Positions 35,176 to 44,214 of a DNA stretch of 64,000 nucleotides are shown one piece after another. This DNA comes from Nostoc sp. UHCC 0702 (GTDB lineage Bacteria; Cyanobacteriota; Cyanobacteriia; Cyanobacteriales; Nostocaceae), in contig CP071065.1 in assembly GCA_017164015.1 (NCBI GenBank), positions 995,409 to 1,059,408 of the forward strand. The letters are read 5' to 3'. Position 1 is the stretch's first letter. Every line of letters starts with the position of its first letter. The position numbers and the translations under genes were made by a program. The notes beneath the pieces are model-generated. The model was given only the letters and a program-made list of their open reading frames with translations, was not told where the DNA came from and made no database searches.

Positions 35176-35766
35176 CTAGCAAGAGGCTTGCTTTTTTTTG
35201 AAAGTTGAACTTACACCCAGCGCAGCAAACGCCAGCAAACCCAACATAGAAGCAGGTTCAGGGACTTTATATACCTGAATAGAGCCAGAGTTTTGATCTA
35301 GTCTTATTGATGTTGTCACTTGATCGACATCCTGACGTAATTCCAAAAACTCGCCAATCGTTCCCTGAAAGAAATATTCCCCGATTATACCTGTCCCTCC
35401 TGCTACATCAAAGGGGCCAAACAATGTCTTAGTGGAACTATCAAAGTTGAAAGTAAAGAAATCAGATTCTGACACTCCACCAGTAACGGTGTTATAGGTT
35501 CCAAGAAGATTATTAGATGGATCTAAGAAAGAGACGCTCAAGGATTGTAAATAGTCGGTTGCTCCACCACCACTTTCTGAAATAATTGTGGGTGCTGTAG
35601 CCTCGTCATAGCTGAATGAACCTGTTGCTGAATAACCAGCATCACCTAGCCAGTTAAAGTTGAACTCAATAGCCAAAGCTGAGTTATCAGTAGTAGCAGC
35701 GATCGCAACAGTCAAAGCAGCACTGGTTGCTGCAATGGTGCTAAATTTGGCGAAAATCTTTTTCAT
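35176..35766 (-). CDS. PEP-CTERM sorting-domain protein
   Basis: 196 residues. An N-terminal signal peptide (IAATSAALTVAIAATT to about 32) is followed by a beta-rich mature part. The C-terminal sorting signal is VPEPASMLGLLAFAALGV, then FKKKQ: the PEP motif, one membrane helix and a basic tail. Exosortase (EpsH-type) systems cut at PEP and attach or export the protein to the cell envelope. No exosortase is in the window. Function of the body is unknown. Confidence 0.85.
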   Translation of the reverse strand: MKKIFAKFSTIAATSAALTVAIAATTDNSALAIEFNFNWLGDAGYSATGSFSYDEATAPTIISESGGGATDYLQSLSVSFLDPSNNLLGTYNTVTGGVSESDFFTFNFDSSTKTLFGPFDVAGGTGIIGEYFFQGTIGEFLELRQDVDQVTTSIRLDQNSGSIQVYKVPEPASMLGLLAFAALGVSSTFKKKQASC

Positions 35767-35985
35767 TGTTATAAATGCGAAATTGATTGAACTGATGCAA
35801 ATATTAATGCATCAAACAACACTAAGCTTACGATAAAAATATGCTTACGTAAATACCGCATAAACTTACGGTATTAAGTGTATTAAATTAATGAATATAA
35901 GTACTTTTTGTGTAAAGTTTACATAAAATGACGTGAGGTTGACATGATAAATTTCGCATTTATCGCCTTTAGCCATAAATTCAGA

Positions 35986-36165
35986 CTAGTTTTGCTTCTC
36001 CCTATCTAGCTTTTCTTGAATCGCTTGACGACAGAACTCTGGAGGGTCATCTTTAGCCTTTACCTCTTCCTTCATCTGCTTGGTGACACGAAAGCTGAGA
36101 TTATCAGTTAATTCTTTGCTTGGTTGGTTTCCAAAATTCTCAGGTCTACCCTTAGCTTTAGTCAT
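35986..36165 (-). CDS. Small ribbon-helix-helix-like protein (59 aa)
   Basis: ATG 36165 to TAG 35986. The pattern is SFRVTKQMKEEVKAKD, then PPEFCRQAIQEKLDRE: a beta strand, a helix, a short turn with PPEF and a second helix, as in RHH (CopG/Arc) DNA-binding proteins or antitoxins. The N-terminus is basic (TKAKGRPEN). No toxin gene is adjacent. It could be an orphan repressor. Below the size usually found by ORF callers. Confidence 0.6.
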   Translation of the reverse strand: MTKAKGRPENFGNQPSKELTDNLSFRVTKQMKEEVKAKDDPPEFCRQAIQEKLDREKQN

Positions 36166-36293
36166 TGTGTAGAAACATAAATATAGCTTAATGTCGATGC
36201 GCGCATCGGTGTAGGATTTGAAATCGGTGGTGTTGACTGTCTGGCAAACCGTTCACCACCGATACCACTTTTACCAAGAGGTAATTATATTTT

Positions 36294-36515
36294 ATGTTCA
36301 CAAGGTCAGAACTTGAAGTGATGACACTTCAAGAATTGAAGGCGTTATGTCTCAGATACAGTGTCAGACCAACGGGGAATGCAGCGTACAAAGTCAGCTA
36401 CATCACATCCTTGATGGCGTTCCCAGGATTAGCCTTACATCAGTTAAATCAAAGGAGAGGTTTGAGAACTCCTAGTTTCGCCAGCTTTGAGAATATGGGT
36501 ACAGCACTTGATGAG
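36294..36515 (+). pseudogene. SAP-like gene, 5' half, interrupted by IS200/IS605 element
   Basis: 74 codons: SELEVMTLQELKALCLRYSV has the helix-turn-helix layout of a SAP-type DNA-binding motif, then a Gly/Arg-rich part to ALDE. The gene is cut by the element starting at 36516. Joining base 36515 to 38338 gives a continuous frame of 125 codons ending at 38493. The unbroken gene would code for a small, possibly DNA-binding protein. No named family is recognised. Confidence 0.65.
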
Positions 36516-36550
36516 TTGACACTCCCCCAACTGACTAAGTATCGCTTCGC

Positions 36551-37765
36551 TCACTTAGTCGTAAAGTTGGGGGATTCTTCATTCACCGTCAGAACTTGCT
36601 CTAACAGGCTTACGCCAATTAGCGTAGAGGTTCCGACTCCTGAAGCGTTACTTCGCTTGTGCCCCAAGCTAGCGATGCCGCGATTCAAAATATTTTTTGC
36701 AGCATTAACATCCCTCTGTAAACTACAGCCACAACTGCATACATGGCTACGAGTTGAGAGGGATTTTTTCACAATTGCACCACAATCTGAGCATTTTTGA
36801 GATGTCATTCTCGGATTGACAGCAACAACTGTACTGTTAAATATAGCCGCAAAATATTCTAACCAACGACGGAACATTGACCAAGAAGCATCATTAATAC
36901 TCTTGGCAAGAGCGTGATTTTTCACCATACCTTTAACATTTAAATCTTCATAGGCTACTAAGGCGTTAGCCTTGCATACGTTACGCGCCAATCTCATGGC
37001 GTGTTCTTTCCGTTGCCTACTTACTTTTAAATGCTTCCTTTGATATCTCTGTCTGGCTATCCGTCGTTTGTTTTTGCCTTTCTCTTTTTTGTAAATTTGA
37101 CGTTGAGCGTGTTTAATTGCTTTCTCAGCTTGACTCAAAAATCTAGGATTTTCCTCATGATTACCTTTGGAATCTGAGTAAAAATATTCAAGACCCACAT
37201 CTAGCCCGATTTCACCATTAGCAATTCTGGATTCAGATTTAACGTCTACATCAATGCAGAATTGGCAATAGTAACCATCAGCTTTTTTGAGTAATCTAAC
37301 ACGCTTAATCTGTTTGACTGGGTAAGTTTGAATATCCCATTTACCAAGTAATTTAACCTCACCTATAGCTTTTTTGTCGGTAAAGGTAATACGTCTTTTG
37401 ATAGCGTTTAAAGCCCATCCTGACGTTTTATACTCAACCGAACGGTTATCTTTCTGAAATCTGGGATATCCCTTTTTACCTGATACTTTTTTCTGACAAT
37501 TCTGGTAAAACCTATCAATGGCTAGCCACGCTCTTTCAGTGGCAGATTGACAAGCCATTGAATTTAATTTCTCAACAAATTTAAATTCCTTCCGTAATGC
37601 TGTTGAGTAATTATTCAAAGCAATTTTATTAACTTTGGCTTCTTTTGGTGCATCCATCCAGTAGCGTATAGCTTTATTTCTGATGAATTTAGTTGTACGG
37701 ATAGCTTCGTTAATTGCATCATATTGATGCTTCTTAGCTTTAACTTTGTACTCTAAAACTAGCAT
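36551..37765 (-). CDS. tnpB: TnpB RNA-guided endonuclease (IS200/IS605)
   Basis: 404 residues. N-terminal OrfB domain (LVLEYKVKAKKHQYDAINEA). RuvC residues are all present: Asp in IGLDVGLEYF, Glu in ALVAYEDLN and Asp in QRDVNAAKNI. The zinc finger is CSDC and CSCGC. TnpB uses an RNA from the element's right end (omega RNA) to cut at the target site and help the element survive. The C-terminal coding part overlaps the RE, where this RNA is usually made. It diverges from tnpA by 87 bp. Confidence 0.92.
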   Translation of the reverse strand: MLVLEYKVKAKKHQYDAINEAIRTTKFIRNKAIRYWMDAPKEAKVNKIALNNYSTALRKEFKFVEKLNSMACQSATERAWLAIDRFYQNCQKKVSGKKGYPRFQKDNRSVEYKTSGWALNAIKRRITFTDKKAIGEVKLLGKWDIQTYPVKQIKRVRLLKKADGYYCQFCIDVDVKSESRIANGEIGLDVGLEYFYSDSKGNHEENPRFLSQAEKAIKHAQRQIYKKEKGKNKRRIARQRYQRKHLKVSRQRKEHAMRLARNVCKANALVAYEDLNVKGMVKNHALAKSINDASWSMFRRWLEYFAAIFNSTVVAVNPRMTSQKCSDCGAIVKKSLSTRSHVCSCGCSLQRDVNAAKNILNRGIASLGHKRSNASGVGTSTLIGVSLLEQVLTVNEESPNFTTK

Positions 37766-37852
37766 TACTTAATCACCTCCTTGGGTTAATTCATTGACTG
37801 TAAATATAGTAGCGAGTTATTATTTAACTGTCAATAGCTCCGAATAAAAAAC

Positions 37853-38254
37853 ATGACTAATTCGTTAGAACCTAGACACAACAATCACTCTATAGGTAAC
37901 GCTGTCGTTCATCTGGTATGGATACCCAAGCGTAGACGTAAGGTGTTAGTGAATGAAGTAGCTAAACGAGTAAGACAGATATTTTATGATTTAGCTTCAT
38001 ATAAAGATTGGGATATTCTGGCTCTGGAAATAGCACCAGACCACATACATTTATTTGTGGAATATCAACCAACTTACGCGATTAATCAAATAGTTAAATT
38101 CTTTAAAGGCAGGTCATCTTATCTGCTTAGAAGCGAGTTTCCAGATTTAAAAAAGATGCCTAGTATGTGGACAAATAGTTATTTTTATTCAACTGCTGGA
38201 AATGTTAGCGCGGCAGTAATCAAGAAATATATTGAAGATCCTCACCACAAATAG
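37853..38254 (+). CDS. tnpA: TnpA Y1 HUH transposase (IS200-like)
   Basis: 133 residues, usual length for the family. The HUH motif is in APDHIHLFVEY (His-Ile-His), and the catalytic Tyr is probably in VIKKYIEDP. It cuts single-stranded DNA at the left end next to a short target and moves the element as a circle (peel and paste). The N-terminus NNHSIGNAVVHLVWIPKRR is typical. All motifs are intact. Confidence 0.92.
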   Translation: MTNSLEPRHNNHSIGNAVVHLVWIPKRRRKVLVNEVAKRVRQIFYDLASYKDWDILALEIAPDHIHLFVEYQPTYAINQIVKFFKGRSSYLLRSEFPDLKKMPSMWTNSYFYSTAGNVSAAVIKKYIEDPHHK

Positions 38255-38337
38255 AAAATATCACGGTGAATAAATTCACCGTTGGCGCTACATCCCTGGT
38301 CTAAAGACACAGGGTTTTGCGCCTATCGGAAAGTCTT

Positions 38338-38493
38338 ATAAACTCTCCGACTGATGAACAAATGGCGCTGATTAGAATCTCGATGGAAGGTAAAAGAATG
38401 GAATACCCCGATCGCTATGACCAGGAGAAGTTGCTGAGTCTCTATAAAGCTAAATTGCTTCTGGAGGAACTGGTAATCATACTAGGTCAATAA
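38338..38493 (+). pseudogene. SAP-like gene, 3' half after the insertion element
   Basis: 51 codons and a TAA, starting INSPTDEQMALIRISMEGKR and ending LLLEELVIILGQ. Acidic and helical. In frame with 36294-36515 after removal of the element. No start codon is likely to serve it alone. Confidence 0.65.
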
Positions 38494-38520
38494 TTACAGG
38501 CTTTGCTATCTGTTTACAGT

Positions 38521-38664
38521 AGGACTTACGCGCATTGTCATATATTTTTGACAAAAATCGTCCAAAGTCAAGAGTCAAAAGTCCAAAAACCTTGACTTTT
38601 TACCCTTGACTATTGACTCAGTACTGCCATCGCAGAAAATATGTGTGCCAGTTGCGTAAGTCCT
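38521..38664. mobile_element. MITE-like element R4, copy b
   Basis: 144 bp, AGGACTTACGCGCATTGTCA to GTTGCGTAAGTCCT. Ends are an imperfect inverted repeat. The core carries AGTCAAGAGTCAAAAG and its complement. Nearly the same as copy c at 40953. Confidence 0.85.
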
Positions 38665-38953
38665 GTACAGTATCCCCTCAAGTAGGGGATTTTTTATGGG
38701 AAAGTTTTCGTCTTTATGAGGTGATTTTGAATTTGGAATTGCTGAATATGACTTTCGTCATACTTAAATTATGACTTTATGCCACTGTGTATTCTTATTT
38801 AGTATTTTAAACTGAGAACAATACAGCAAACAAATTAATTCGTGAAACAAGCAAAACTTACTATACTCATAAAGTTTAGGTAAGAATAGATGTTCACAAT
38901 TTATTATGGAATGCCGTAGAAAAATCAAGCAAATTAATTCATAGGATTTGAAC

Positions 38954-39193
38954 ATGAAACGTATTCTATTAGGTACATTACTTGCTCTACCACTTGCAAT
39001 TTCTTCCTTCCCATCACAGGCATCGGCAGCACCAATTTTTGCCAAACCCAACGTCCATAAAGTTGCTGTTGTGCGTAAACCTGTTGTCCGATATCAACGA
39101 AAATTAATTCCTGCACATTGGGAAACAGTACGACGCGGTAACAAGTGGGTTAAAGTTCGAGTTCCTGCTCGTTATGTAAATGTAAGAGTTTAA
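38954..39193 (+). CDS. Secreted small basic protein
   Basis: 79 residues from ATG 38954; an in-frame TTG at 38948 is less likely. AGGA lies 9 nt before the ATG. Signal peptide LLGTLLALPLAISSFPSQAS with cleavage near SASA. The mature peptide of about 50 residues is strongly basic: VAVVRKPVVRYQRKLIPAHW, then RRGNKWVKVRVPARYVNVRV. It resembles small secreted peptides with a W-x-R/K core found in cyanobacteria. Function unknown; cell-wall or periplasmic binding is a guess. Confidence 0.7.
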   Translation: MKRILLGTLLALPLAISSFPSQASAAPIFAKPNVHKVAVVRKPVVRYQRKLIPAHWETVRRGNKWVKVRVPARYVNVRV

Positions 39194-39218
39194 GGGATTA
39201 CCAAGAAATAAATTATCC

Positions 39219-39484
39219 TTAGAGGTTGTTTTAAAAGTTTTGGGCGAATATAATTCGCTACTACACAGGCAAAGTCCCTTCGGGTTCGGGGGTGACGCTC
39301 CTTCGTCGCTAACGCTTCGCTAACGCAATCGACGGGAACCGCCAAGACTGCGACCCCCTCACCGCCTACGCGGACTAACCAAAAATTAGGTCTTTTAAAC
39401 CCACGGAGGTGGGTTTCGTCTGTGTAGACGCGATTTCTAATCGCCCTGCTGAGTAGTATATTAGACTTTTCAAACATCCTCTTA
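39219..39484. mobile_element. Dispersed repeat family R1, copy c (inverted)
   Basis: Bounded by TTAGAGGTTGTTTTAAAAGT and CTTTTCAAACATCCTCTTAA. Inside, in reverse order, are the R1 blocks CCCACGGAGGTGGGTTT, CTCACCGCCTACGCGGACTA and CGCGATTTCTAATCGCC. The ends match those of R3, which lies right next to it. Confidence 0.7.
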
Positions 39485-39514
39485 ATTGTGGGGTGGGCAT
39501 CCTGCCTGCCCTTG

Positions 39515-39673
39515 AGAGGTTGTTTGAAAAGTGTTTCGCTGTGACTTTAGGCACTTTTAGATCCCCCCTACCTTTTTAACGGGGGAACCTGAATCAAAGT
39601 CTCCCTGAAAAAGTTAGATTTAGAGGGATCTAAAACTTTTGATACCAACAAGAGGACTTTTCAAACATCCTCT
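39515..39673. mobile_element. MITE-like element R3, copy b
   Basis: AGAGGTTGTTTGAAAAGTGT to CTTTTCAAACATCCTCT, 159 bp, with interior TTTTAGATCCCCCCTACC and its near complement. Same layout as 19045-19209. Confidence 0.7.
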
Positions 39674-39802
39674 GAGACAAAGGACGAGTGAGAACACTCC
39701 AAAGTTTGCAAGGGCAGCGGGAACCCCCGCACGCAACTTCTCTCCATCCTACAACAAAATTTGGGATATTTTTTAGAATGAAAGTCCCTTAATATCTCAA
39801 AT

Positions 39803-39838
39803 AGAGGCTAACAACTCAACTAGGGTTGTTAGTCTCTA
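39803..39838. terminator. Hairpin, possible bidirectional terminator
   Basis: TAGAGGCTAACAACTC and GGGTTGTTAGTCTCTA form a long stem with few mismatches. No strong U-run. It may end transcription of the secreted-protein gene. Confidence 0.4.
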
Positions 39839-39929
39839 TCTTGTAAAATTTTATTGATAAATAATTATTTTAAAAGTATCATAAAGTGGATAATTAAACT
39901 ATCTTGAAAAATCAAATTAGCTAACTAAT

Positions 39930-40874
39930 ATGAATATATATGAAAATTATCGATTCTTAAAAAACCTCCTGATATTTGTACTGACAATTACTTTAGTTAC
40001 AGCCTGCAATTCTATCCAGGCTAAAGAAAGAAATATAGCTCCACAACAAATCGTGAATGGTGATAATTATGGAAAGCTAAATGACCAAGGTAAGTTACGA
40101 AATTACTATTTTTATATTCCCAAATCTTATAATCAAAACCGCCCGTTACCGTTAGTTTTAGTCTTTCATGGAGATAATGGTAGTGGTAGGTCTATAAGTA
40201 ATGTGACTCGCTTCAATAAATTAGCAGATCAAAAAGGATTTATTGTTGTTTATCCAGATGCAATTGACCAAAAATGGAGCCTTATAGGTAATGCTAAAGG
40301 AAAGGTAGATGATGTTTTGTTTGTCAGTGCTTTGATTGATCATCTGAAGCAGCAAATGAATATTGATAGTCATAAAATTTATGCCTCTGGTTTTTCTAGA
40401 GGTGGAATACTTACCCAAGCACTAGCTTGTGAGTTACCTAATAAAATTGCTGGTTTTGCATCAGTAGCTGGTTCGCTTCCAGTTCGACTCAAACCTAATT
40501 GCCAACCTCAAACTCCCATATCGATGTTAATGATCAACGGTACAAGCGATCGCGATGTACTCTATGAAGGTGATGACCACACTCAACGAGGAGCGCTGAT
40601 TTCTATAAGAGACATGGTAAACTTTTGGCGATCGCACGATCAATGTACCTCATCGAATAAATCTCCGCAGTTTTCTGAAGATCAAGTGAAAGCCTCTCTC
40701 TACACAGGTTGTAATGGCAACTCAGAAGTCTGGGAACTAGCGGTAGTAAACGGTGGACATTTCTGGCCTGGTGGTGCCTCAACTGACGAGAGCGTAAATA
40801 GATTTAATGCTAAGCTGGGGCTGAACGCCAGTGAAACAATTTGGAACTTTTTTCAACGCCACAGTTTGTCTTAG
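39930..40874 (+). CDS. PHB-depolymerase-like esterase lipoprotein
   Basis: 314 residues. Signal peptide with lipobox TLVTAC (Cys about 26). Alpha/beta-hydrolase of the polyhydroxybutyrate depolymerase/LpqC type: LPLVLVFHGDNGSG (oxyanion loop), YASGFSRGG with the nucleophile Ser in GFSRG, MLMINGTSDRDVLYEGD with the catalytic Asp, and NGGHFWPGG with the His. The triad is complete. It likely hydrolyses an ester or feruloyl-type substrate outside the cytoplasm. The natural substrate is unknown. Confidence 0.85.
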   Translation: MNIYENYRFLKNLLIFVLTITLVTACNSIQAKERNIAPQQIVNGDNYGKLNDQGKLRNYYFYIPKSYNQNRPLPLVLVFHGDNGSGRSISNVTRFNKLADQKGFIVVYPDAIDQKWSLIGNAKGKVDDVLFVSALIDHLKQQMNIDSHKIYASGFSRGGILTQALACELPNKIAGFASVAGSLPVRLKPNCQPQTPISMLMINGTSDRDVLYEGDDHTQRGALISIRDMVNFWRSHDQCTSSNKSPQFSEDQVKASLYTGCNGNSEVWELAVVNGGHFWPGGASTDESVNRFNAKLGLNASETIWNFFQRHSLS

Positions 40875-40952
40875 GGACTGACAAATAAAAAAATATACAA
40901 TTTTTCTTGTGGGGTGGGCCAGAAAGCCCGCCCCACAAGATTGGATAATTTT

Positions 40953-41096
40953 AGGACTTACGCGCATTGTCATATATTTAGGACAAAAATCGTCCAAAGT
41001 CAAGAGTCAAAAGTCAAGGTTTTTGGACTTTTGACTCTTGACTATTGACTCAGTACTGCCATCGCAGAAAATATGTGTGCCAGTTGCGTAAGTCCT
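40953..41096. mobile_element. MITE-like element R4, copy c
   Basis: 144 bp, AGGACTTACGCGCATTGTCA to GTTGCGTAAGTCCT. It differs from copy b mainly in the centre. It lies downstream of the esterase gene. Confidence 0.85.
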
Positions 41097-41245
41097 GAAT
41101 TTATTTCTTGGTAATCCCTTAACATCAAGCCCTCTATTGAACTGACCAACAAGGGAAAATAGATGGCTTATGCTTTAAATTAGCTAAAATGCTTGTAGGA
41201 TAAGGATTTTATACTAATTAAAGTATTAGTAAAACTATTGATATT

Positions 41246-42601
41246 ATGTCGGGTTATCGTAATCTGCAAGAAACTCACTTAAACCGCGCCCGCGCCAGTC
41301 TCAGACAAGCGCTGTCCTGGTATGGATATCTTCGTAAGTCTGGACAACTTTCATCCAACCCAGAATTAGCAGGTTTGGTGAAACCAGAATTAGAAGCTTT
41401 GAACTCTACACTCAACAAACTCGACTCTAATGTGATTAGAATTGCGGCTTTTGGTTTGGTGAGTCGTGGCAAATCAGCGGTGTTAAATGCCTTACTAGGA
41501 GATAAAATTCTGCAAACTGGGCCTTTGAACGGTGTTACTCAATGGCCGCGTTCGGTGCGGTGGCAACCAGGGGGTAAAGTACAGGTAGAATTAATTGATA
41601 CTCCTGGACTAGATGAAATTGAGGGTGAGTCACGGGCGCAAATGGCGCGAGAAGTGGCGCGTCAGGCGGATTTAATTTTGTTTATCGTGTCTGGTGATAT
41701 CACCCGTACTGAATATCAAGCATTGCTAGAATTGCGACAAGCACAAAAACCGCTGATTTTGGTGTTTAACAAAATTGATTTATATCCAGATATAGACCGG
41801 GCAGCGATTTACAAAAATTTGCAACAATTGGGTGCAGGTTATGCTCAAGCAAAACCTCTACTACCTGATGAAATTGTCATGGTGGCGGCGGAACCAGCAC
41901 CAATGGAAGTGCGGATTGAGTGGCCTGATGGTCGTGTGAGTTACGAATGGGAAACACCACCAACCCAAGTAGATGAACTCCAGCAGATAATTTTGAATAT
42001 TCTCAATCGGGAGGGGCGATCGCTTTTGGCTTTAAATGCACTGATTCAAGCACGAGATGCAGAAGCCGCGATCGCTCAAAAAACTATCGATTTACGCGAA
42101 CAAGAAGCCGAAGACATCATTTGGCAATTTACCAAATACAAAGCTTTGGCAGTAGGGTTAAATCCTATCGCCTTTTTAGATATTCTGGGCGGAACAGTTG
42201 CTGATTTAGCTTTAATTCGCTCTTTAGCACGCTTGTATGGCTTACCCATGACTAGCTATGAAGCCAGTAAAATTTTAAAAACGATTTTATTAAGTTCCGG
42301 TGGCTTACTACTGAGTGAATTAGGTAGTAGTTTCTTGTTGGGTTTGGGCAAGAGTACGGCTGTTTTAGCTACTGGTGACAATCCTACCAATATTACTGCC
42401 TATGCTGGTGGTGCGATCGCTCAAGCAGGTATCGCCGGTTATGGGGCTTACTCTGTAGGTAAAGCCGCCCAAGTATATCTAGAAAAAGGCTGCACTTGGG
42501 GACAACTAGGTGCCAGTACCGTGATTGCAGAAATTCTCTCTCAAGTTGACCAAAATACAATTCTGTATCGGTTGCAACAAGAATTAGGAATAAAGTATTG
42601 A
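41246..42601 (+). CDS. Era-like GTPase with DUF697 domain
   Basis: 451 residues. The P-loop is GLVSRGKSAVLNAL (residues about 72-85), G3 is IDTPGLDE and G4 NKID. The C-terminal third is hydrophobic: DILGGTVADLALIRSLARLYG, then GGLLLSELGSSFLLGLGK and AYAGGAIAQAGIAGYGAYSV, which match the DUF697 membrane-associated region. Such GTPases are widespread in cyanobacteria and sit at membranes. The cellular role is not known. It has no obvious operon partner; cp12 follows after 150 bp. Confidence 0.85.
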   Translation: MSGYRNLQETHLNRARASLRQALSWYGYLRKSGQLSSNPELAGLVKPELEALNSTLNKLDSNVIRIAAFGLVSRGKSAVLNALLGDKILQTGPLNGVTQWPRSVRWQPGGKVQVELIDTPGLDEIEGESRAQMAREVARQADLILFIVSGDITRTEYQALLELRQAQKPLILVFNKIDLYPDIDRAAIYKNLQQLGAGYAQAKPLLPDEIVMVAAEPAPMEVRIEWPDGRVSYEWETPPTQVDELQQIILNILNREGRSLLALNALIQARDAEAAIAQKTIDLREQEAEDIIWQFTKYKALAVGLNPIAFLDILGGTVADLALIRSLARLYGLPMTSYEASKILKTILLSSGGLLLSELGSSFLLGLGKSTAVLATGDNPTNITAYAGGAIAQAGIAGYGAYSVGKAAQVYLEKGCTWGQLGASTVIAEILSQVDQNTILYRLQQELGIKY

Positions 42602-42752
42602 GAATAAATAACAAATATTTTCCTAATTGTTACTGTTTATGATACTTTATCAACTTCTATCAAATTCTCCTGATAATTGTCCGAAATTCCCCATTTGAGA
42701 TGCAACATGAGAAAAGGATAAAGTTTATCTCACTCAACAAAGGTAGAAATTC

Positions 42753-43019
42753 ATGACAACTCTAGACTTAGTCCAAGCTGCTGTTAACTCTGGGACTAAA
42801 AATCTTGAGCAAGCCATTGTAGAAGCTATTGATGAAGCTCGTCAAACCTGCGATGTCAATGGTACTAATTCTGCTGGCTGTGCTGTAGCCTGGGATATTG
42901 TAGAAGAATTGCAAGCCGAAAAATCACATCAACAGCAAGCAAAACAGCACAAAACCTCTTTAGAAAGCTATTGTGACACACATCCAGAAGCAGTAGAGTG
43001 TTTGGTCTACGACGTTTAA
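42753..43019 (+). CDS. cp12: Calvin cycle protein CP12
   Basis: 88 residues, canonical CP12. The N-terminal Cys pair is C33/C43 (TCDVNGTNSAGCAVAWD), and the C-terminal pair C74/C83 (SYCDTHPEAVECLVYDV). The AWD-VEEL core is intact. CP12 is an intrinsically disordered linker that ties GAPDH and phosphoribulokinase into an inactive complex in the dark when its disulfides are oxidised. An AAAGG ribosome binding site lies 9 nt before the ATG. Confidence 0.95.
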   Translation: MTTLDLVQAAVNSGTKNLEQAIVEAIDEARQTCDVNGTNSAGCAVAWDIVEELQAEKSHQQQAKQHKTSLESYCDTHPEAVECLVYDV

Positions 43020-43087
43020 TTGTTAGTTGCTGACTGATGACGGCTGACAGCCAATCAATTTTGGATTTTAGATTTGCGATTTTAGAT

Positions 43088-43177
43088 TAGACCTCTTGCA
43101 AAAGTCGTTCTTTGCGATCTTTTCTTTGCGCCTTTGCGCCTTTGCGTGAGACAAAAAATATTTATGCAAGAGGTCTA
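43088..43177. mobile_element. MITE-like element R5, copy a
   Basis: 90 bp, TAGACCTCTTGCAAAAGTCG to ATTTATGCAAGAGGTCTA, with the interior CTTTGCGCCTTTGCGCC. The same element with an insertion is at 50364-50499. Confidence 0.75.
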
Positions 43178-43279
43178 TTGACGATTTAAGATTTGGGGGG
43201 ATGGATAACGGTCTTGCTCAAACCGAAAAAAATAATCCAAAATCCAAAATCTCAAATCTCAAATTGGCACGGTCATCAG

Positions 43280-44101
43280 TCAGCAACTCTCCCGCAACTC
43301 AGCAGTTGCTAATTTTGTGATTTGCTGAATTATCTCTAAATCCGGCGGTGGGGTTTCACTTTCCATTCCCACCCATAACAGATATTCAATATTACCAGCG
43401 GGCCCAGTAATCGGCGACCAAGTTAAGCCTTTGTATTTCCATCCTAATTCCCAAGCAGTTTGCAAAACCTGGAAAATAGCATCAGCATGGTCTTTAGGGT
43501 CACGCACCACACCTTTTTTCCCGACACGAGATTTTCCCACTTCAAACTGTGGCTTGACCAACAACAATGCATCTCGGTTAGGTTGAGTCAGCTGCCACAC
43601 AGCGGGTAAAATCTTAGTTAACGAAATAAACGATACATCCATCACCGCCAAATCGGGAATAGGAGCATCTGCACCATAAAGTTCTGTGGGTGCAAGATGG
43701 CGTAAATTAGTCCTTTCCCGCAAAATTACCCGTGGATCATTTCGCAGTCGCCAATCAACTTGTCCGTAACCGACATCAATACCATAAACTAGTTTTGCCC
43801 CCGCTTGTAGCAAACAATCGGTAAAGCCACCCGTAGAAATACCACCATCTAAACAAATGCGGTCGGCGGTGGGGATAGCGAACAATTCTAAAGCTTTGGC
43901 GAGTTTCTCTCCGCCTCTGGAAACAAAACGCGATCGCTCTTTTATTTTGATTGCAGCCGAAATATCAACTTCCGTACCAGGCTTATCAACTACCTGGGTA
44001 TTAACTGTCACTTCCCCCGCCTGAATTAGCCGTTGTGCTAAGGCGCGGGAAGAACATAAATTTAACTCTACTAATAGAGTGTCGAGTCGTTGTTTAACCA
44101 A
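43280..44101 (-). CDS. tlyA: TlyA family rRNA methyltransferase/hemolysin
   Basis: 273 residues. The N-terminal S4 RNA-binding domain has KQRLDTLLVELNLCSSRALA and the SRGGEKLAKAL linker. An FtsJ-type SAM methyltransferase follows: CLDGGISTGGFTDCLLQAG (motif I), DVSFISL with the catalytic Asp, and LLVKPQFEVGKSRVGKKGVV with the Lys, then GNIEYLLW. It methylates rRNA at a ribose 2'-OH, as TlyA does in other bacteria. It is full length. It ends next to a repeat-rich region. Confidence 0.9.
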   Translation of the reverse strand: MVKQRLDTLLVELNLCSSRALAQRLIQAGEVTVNTQVVDKPGTEVDISAAIKIKERSRFVSRGGEKLAKALELFAIPTADRICLDGGISTGGFTDCLLQAGAKLVYGIDVGYGQVDWRLRNDPRVILRERTNLRHLAPTELYGADAPIPDLAVMDVSFISLTKILPAVWQLTQPNRDALLLVKPQFEVGKSRVGKKGVVRDPKDHADAIFQVLQTAWELGWKYKGLTWSPITGPAGNIEYLLWVGMESETPPPDLEIIQQITKLATAELRESC

Positions 44102-44214
44102 TTAACTCCAAATTGGGGAAAGGATTTATTGATTGACAATTAGTATAACTTGGTTGTCCTCGTAATCTTCAAGTTATCAACTTCAAGTGTAAATGTCAGC
44201 TAAATTTTTCTATG

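Larger units (their letters stand above)
36516..38337. mobile_element. Complete IS200/IS605-family insertion element
   Basis: 1822 bp with divergent tnpB (minus) and tnpA (plus). The RE lies at the low-coordinate end: on the minus strand it ends GGGGGAGTGTCAA, with a long hairpin around CCCCCAACT/AAAGTTGGGG. The LE lies at the high end with hairpins CGGTGAATAAATTCACCG and CCCTG/CAGGG. On the minus strand the flank is TTTAT before AAGACTTTCC, fitting a short target site. Removal of exactly this segment restores an open frame. Both genes are intact, so the element is likely active. Confidence 0.8.
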
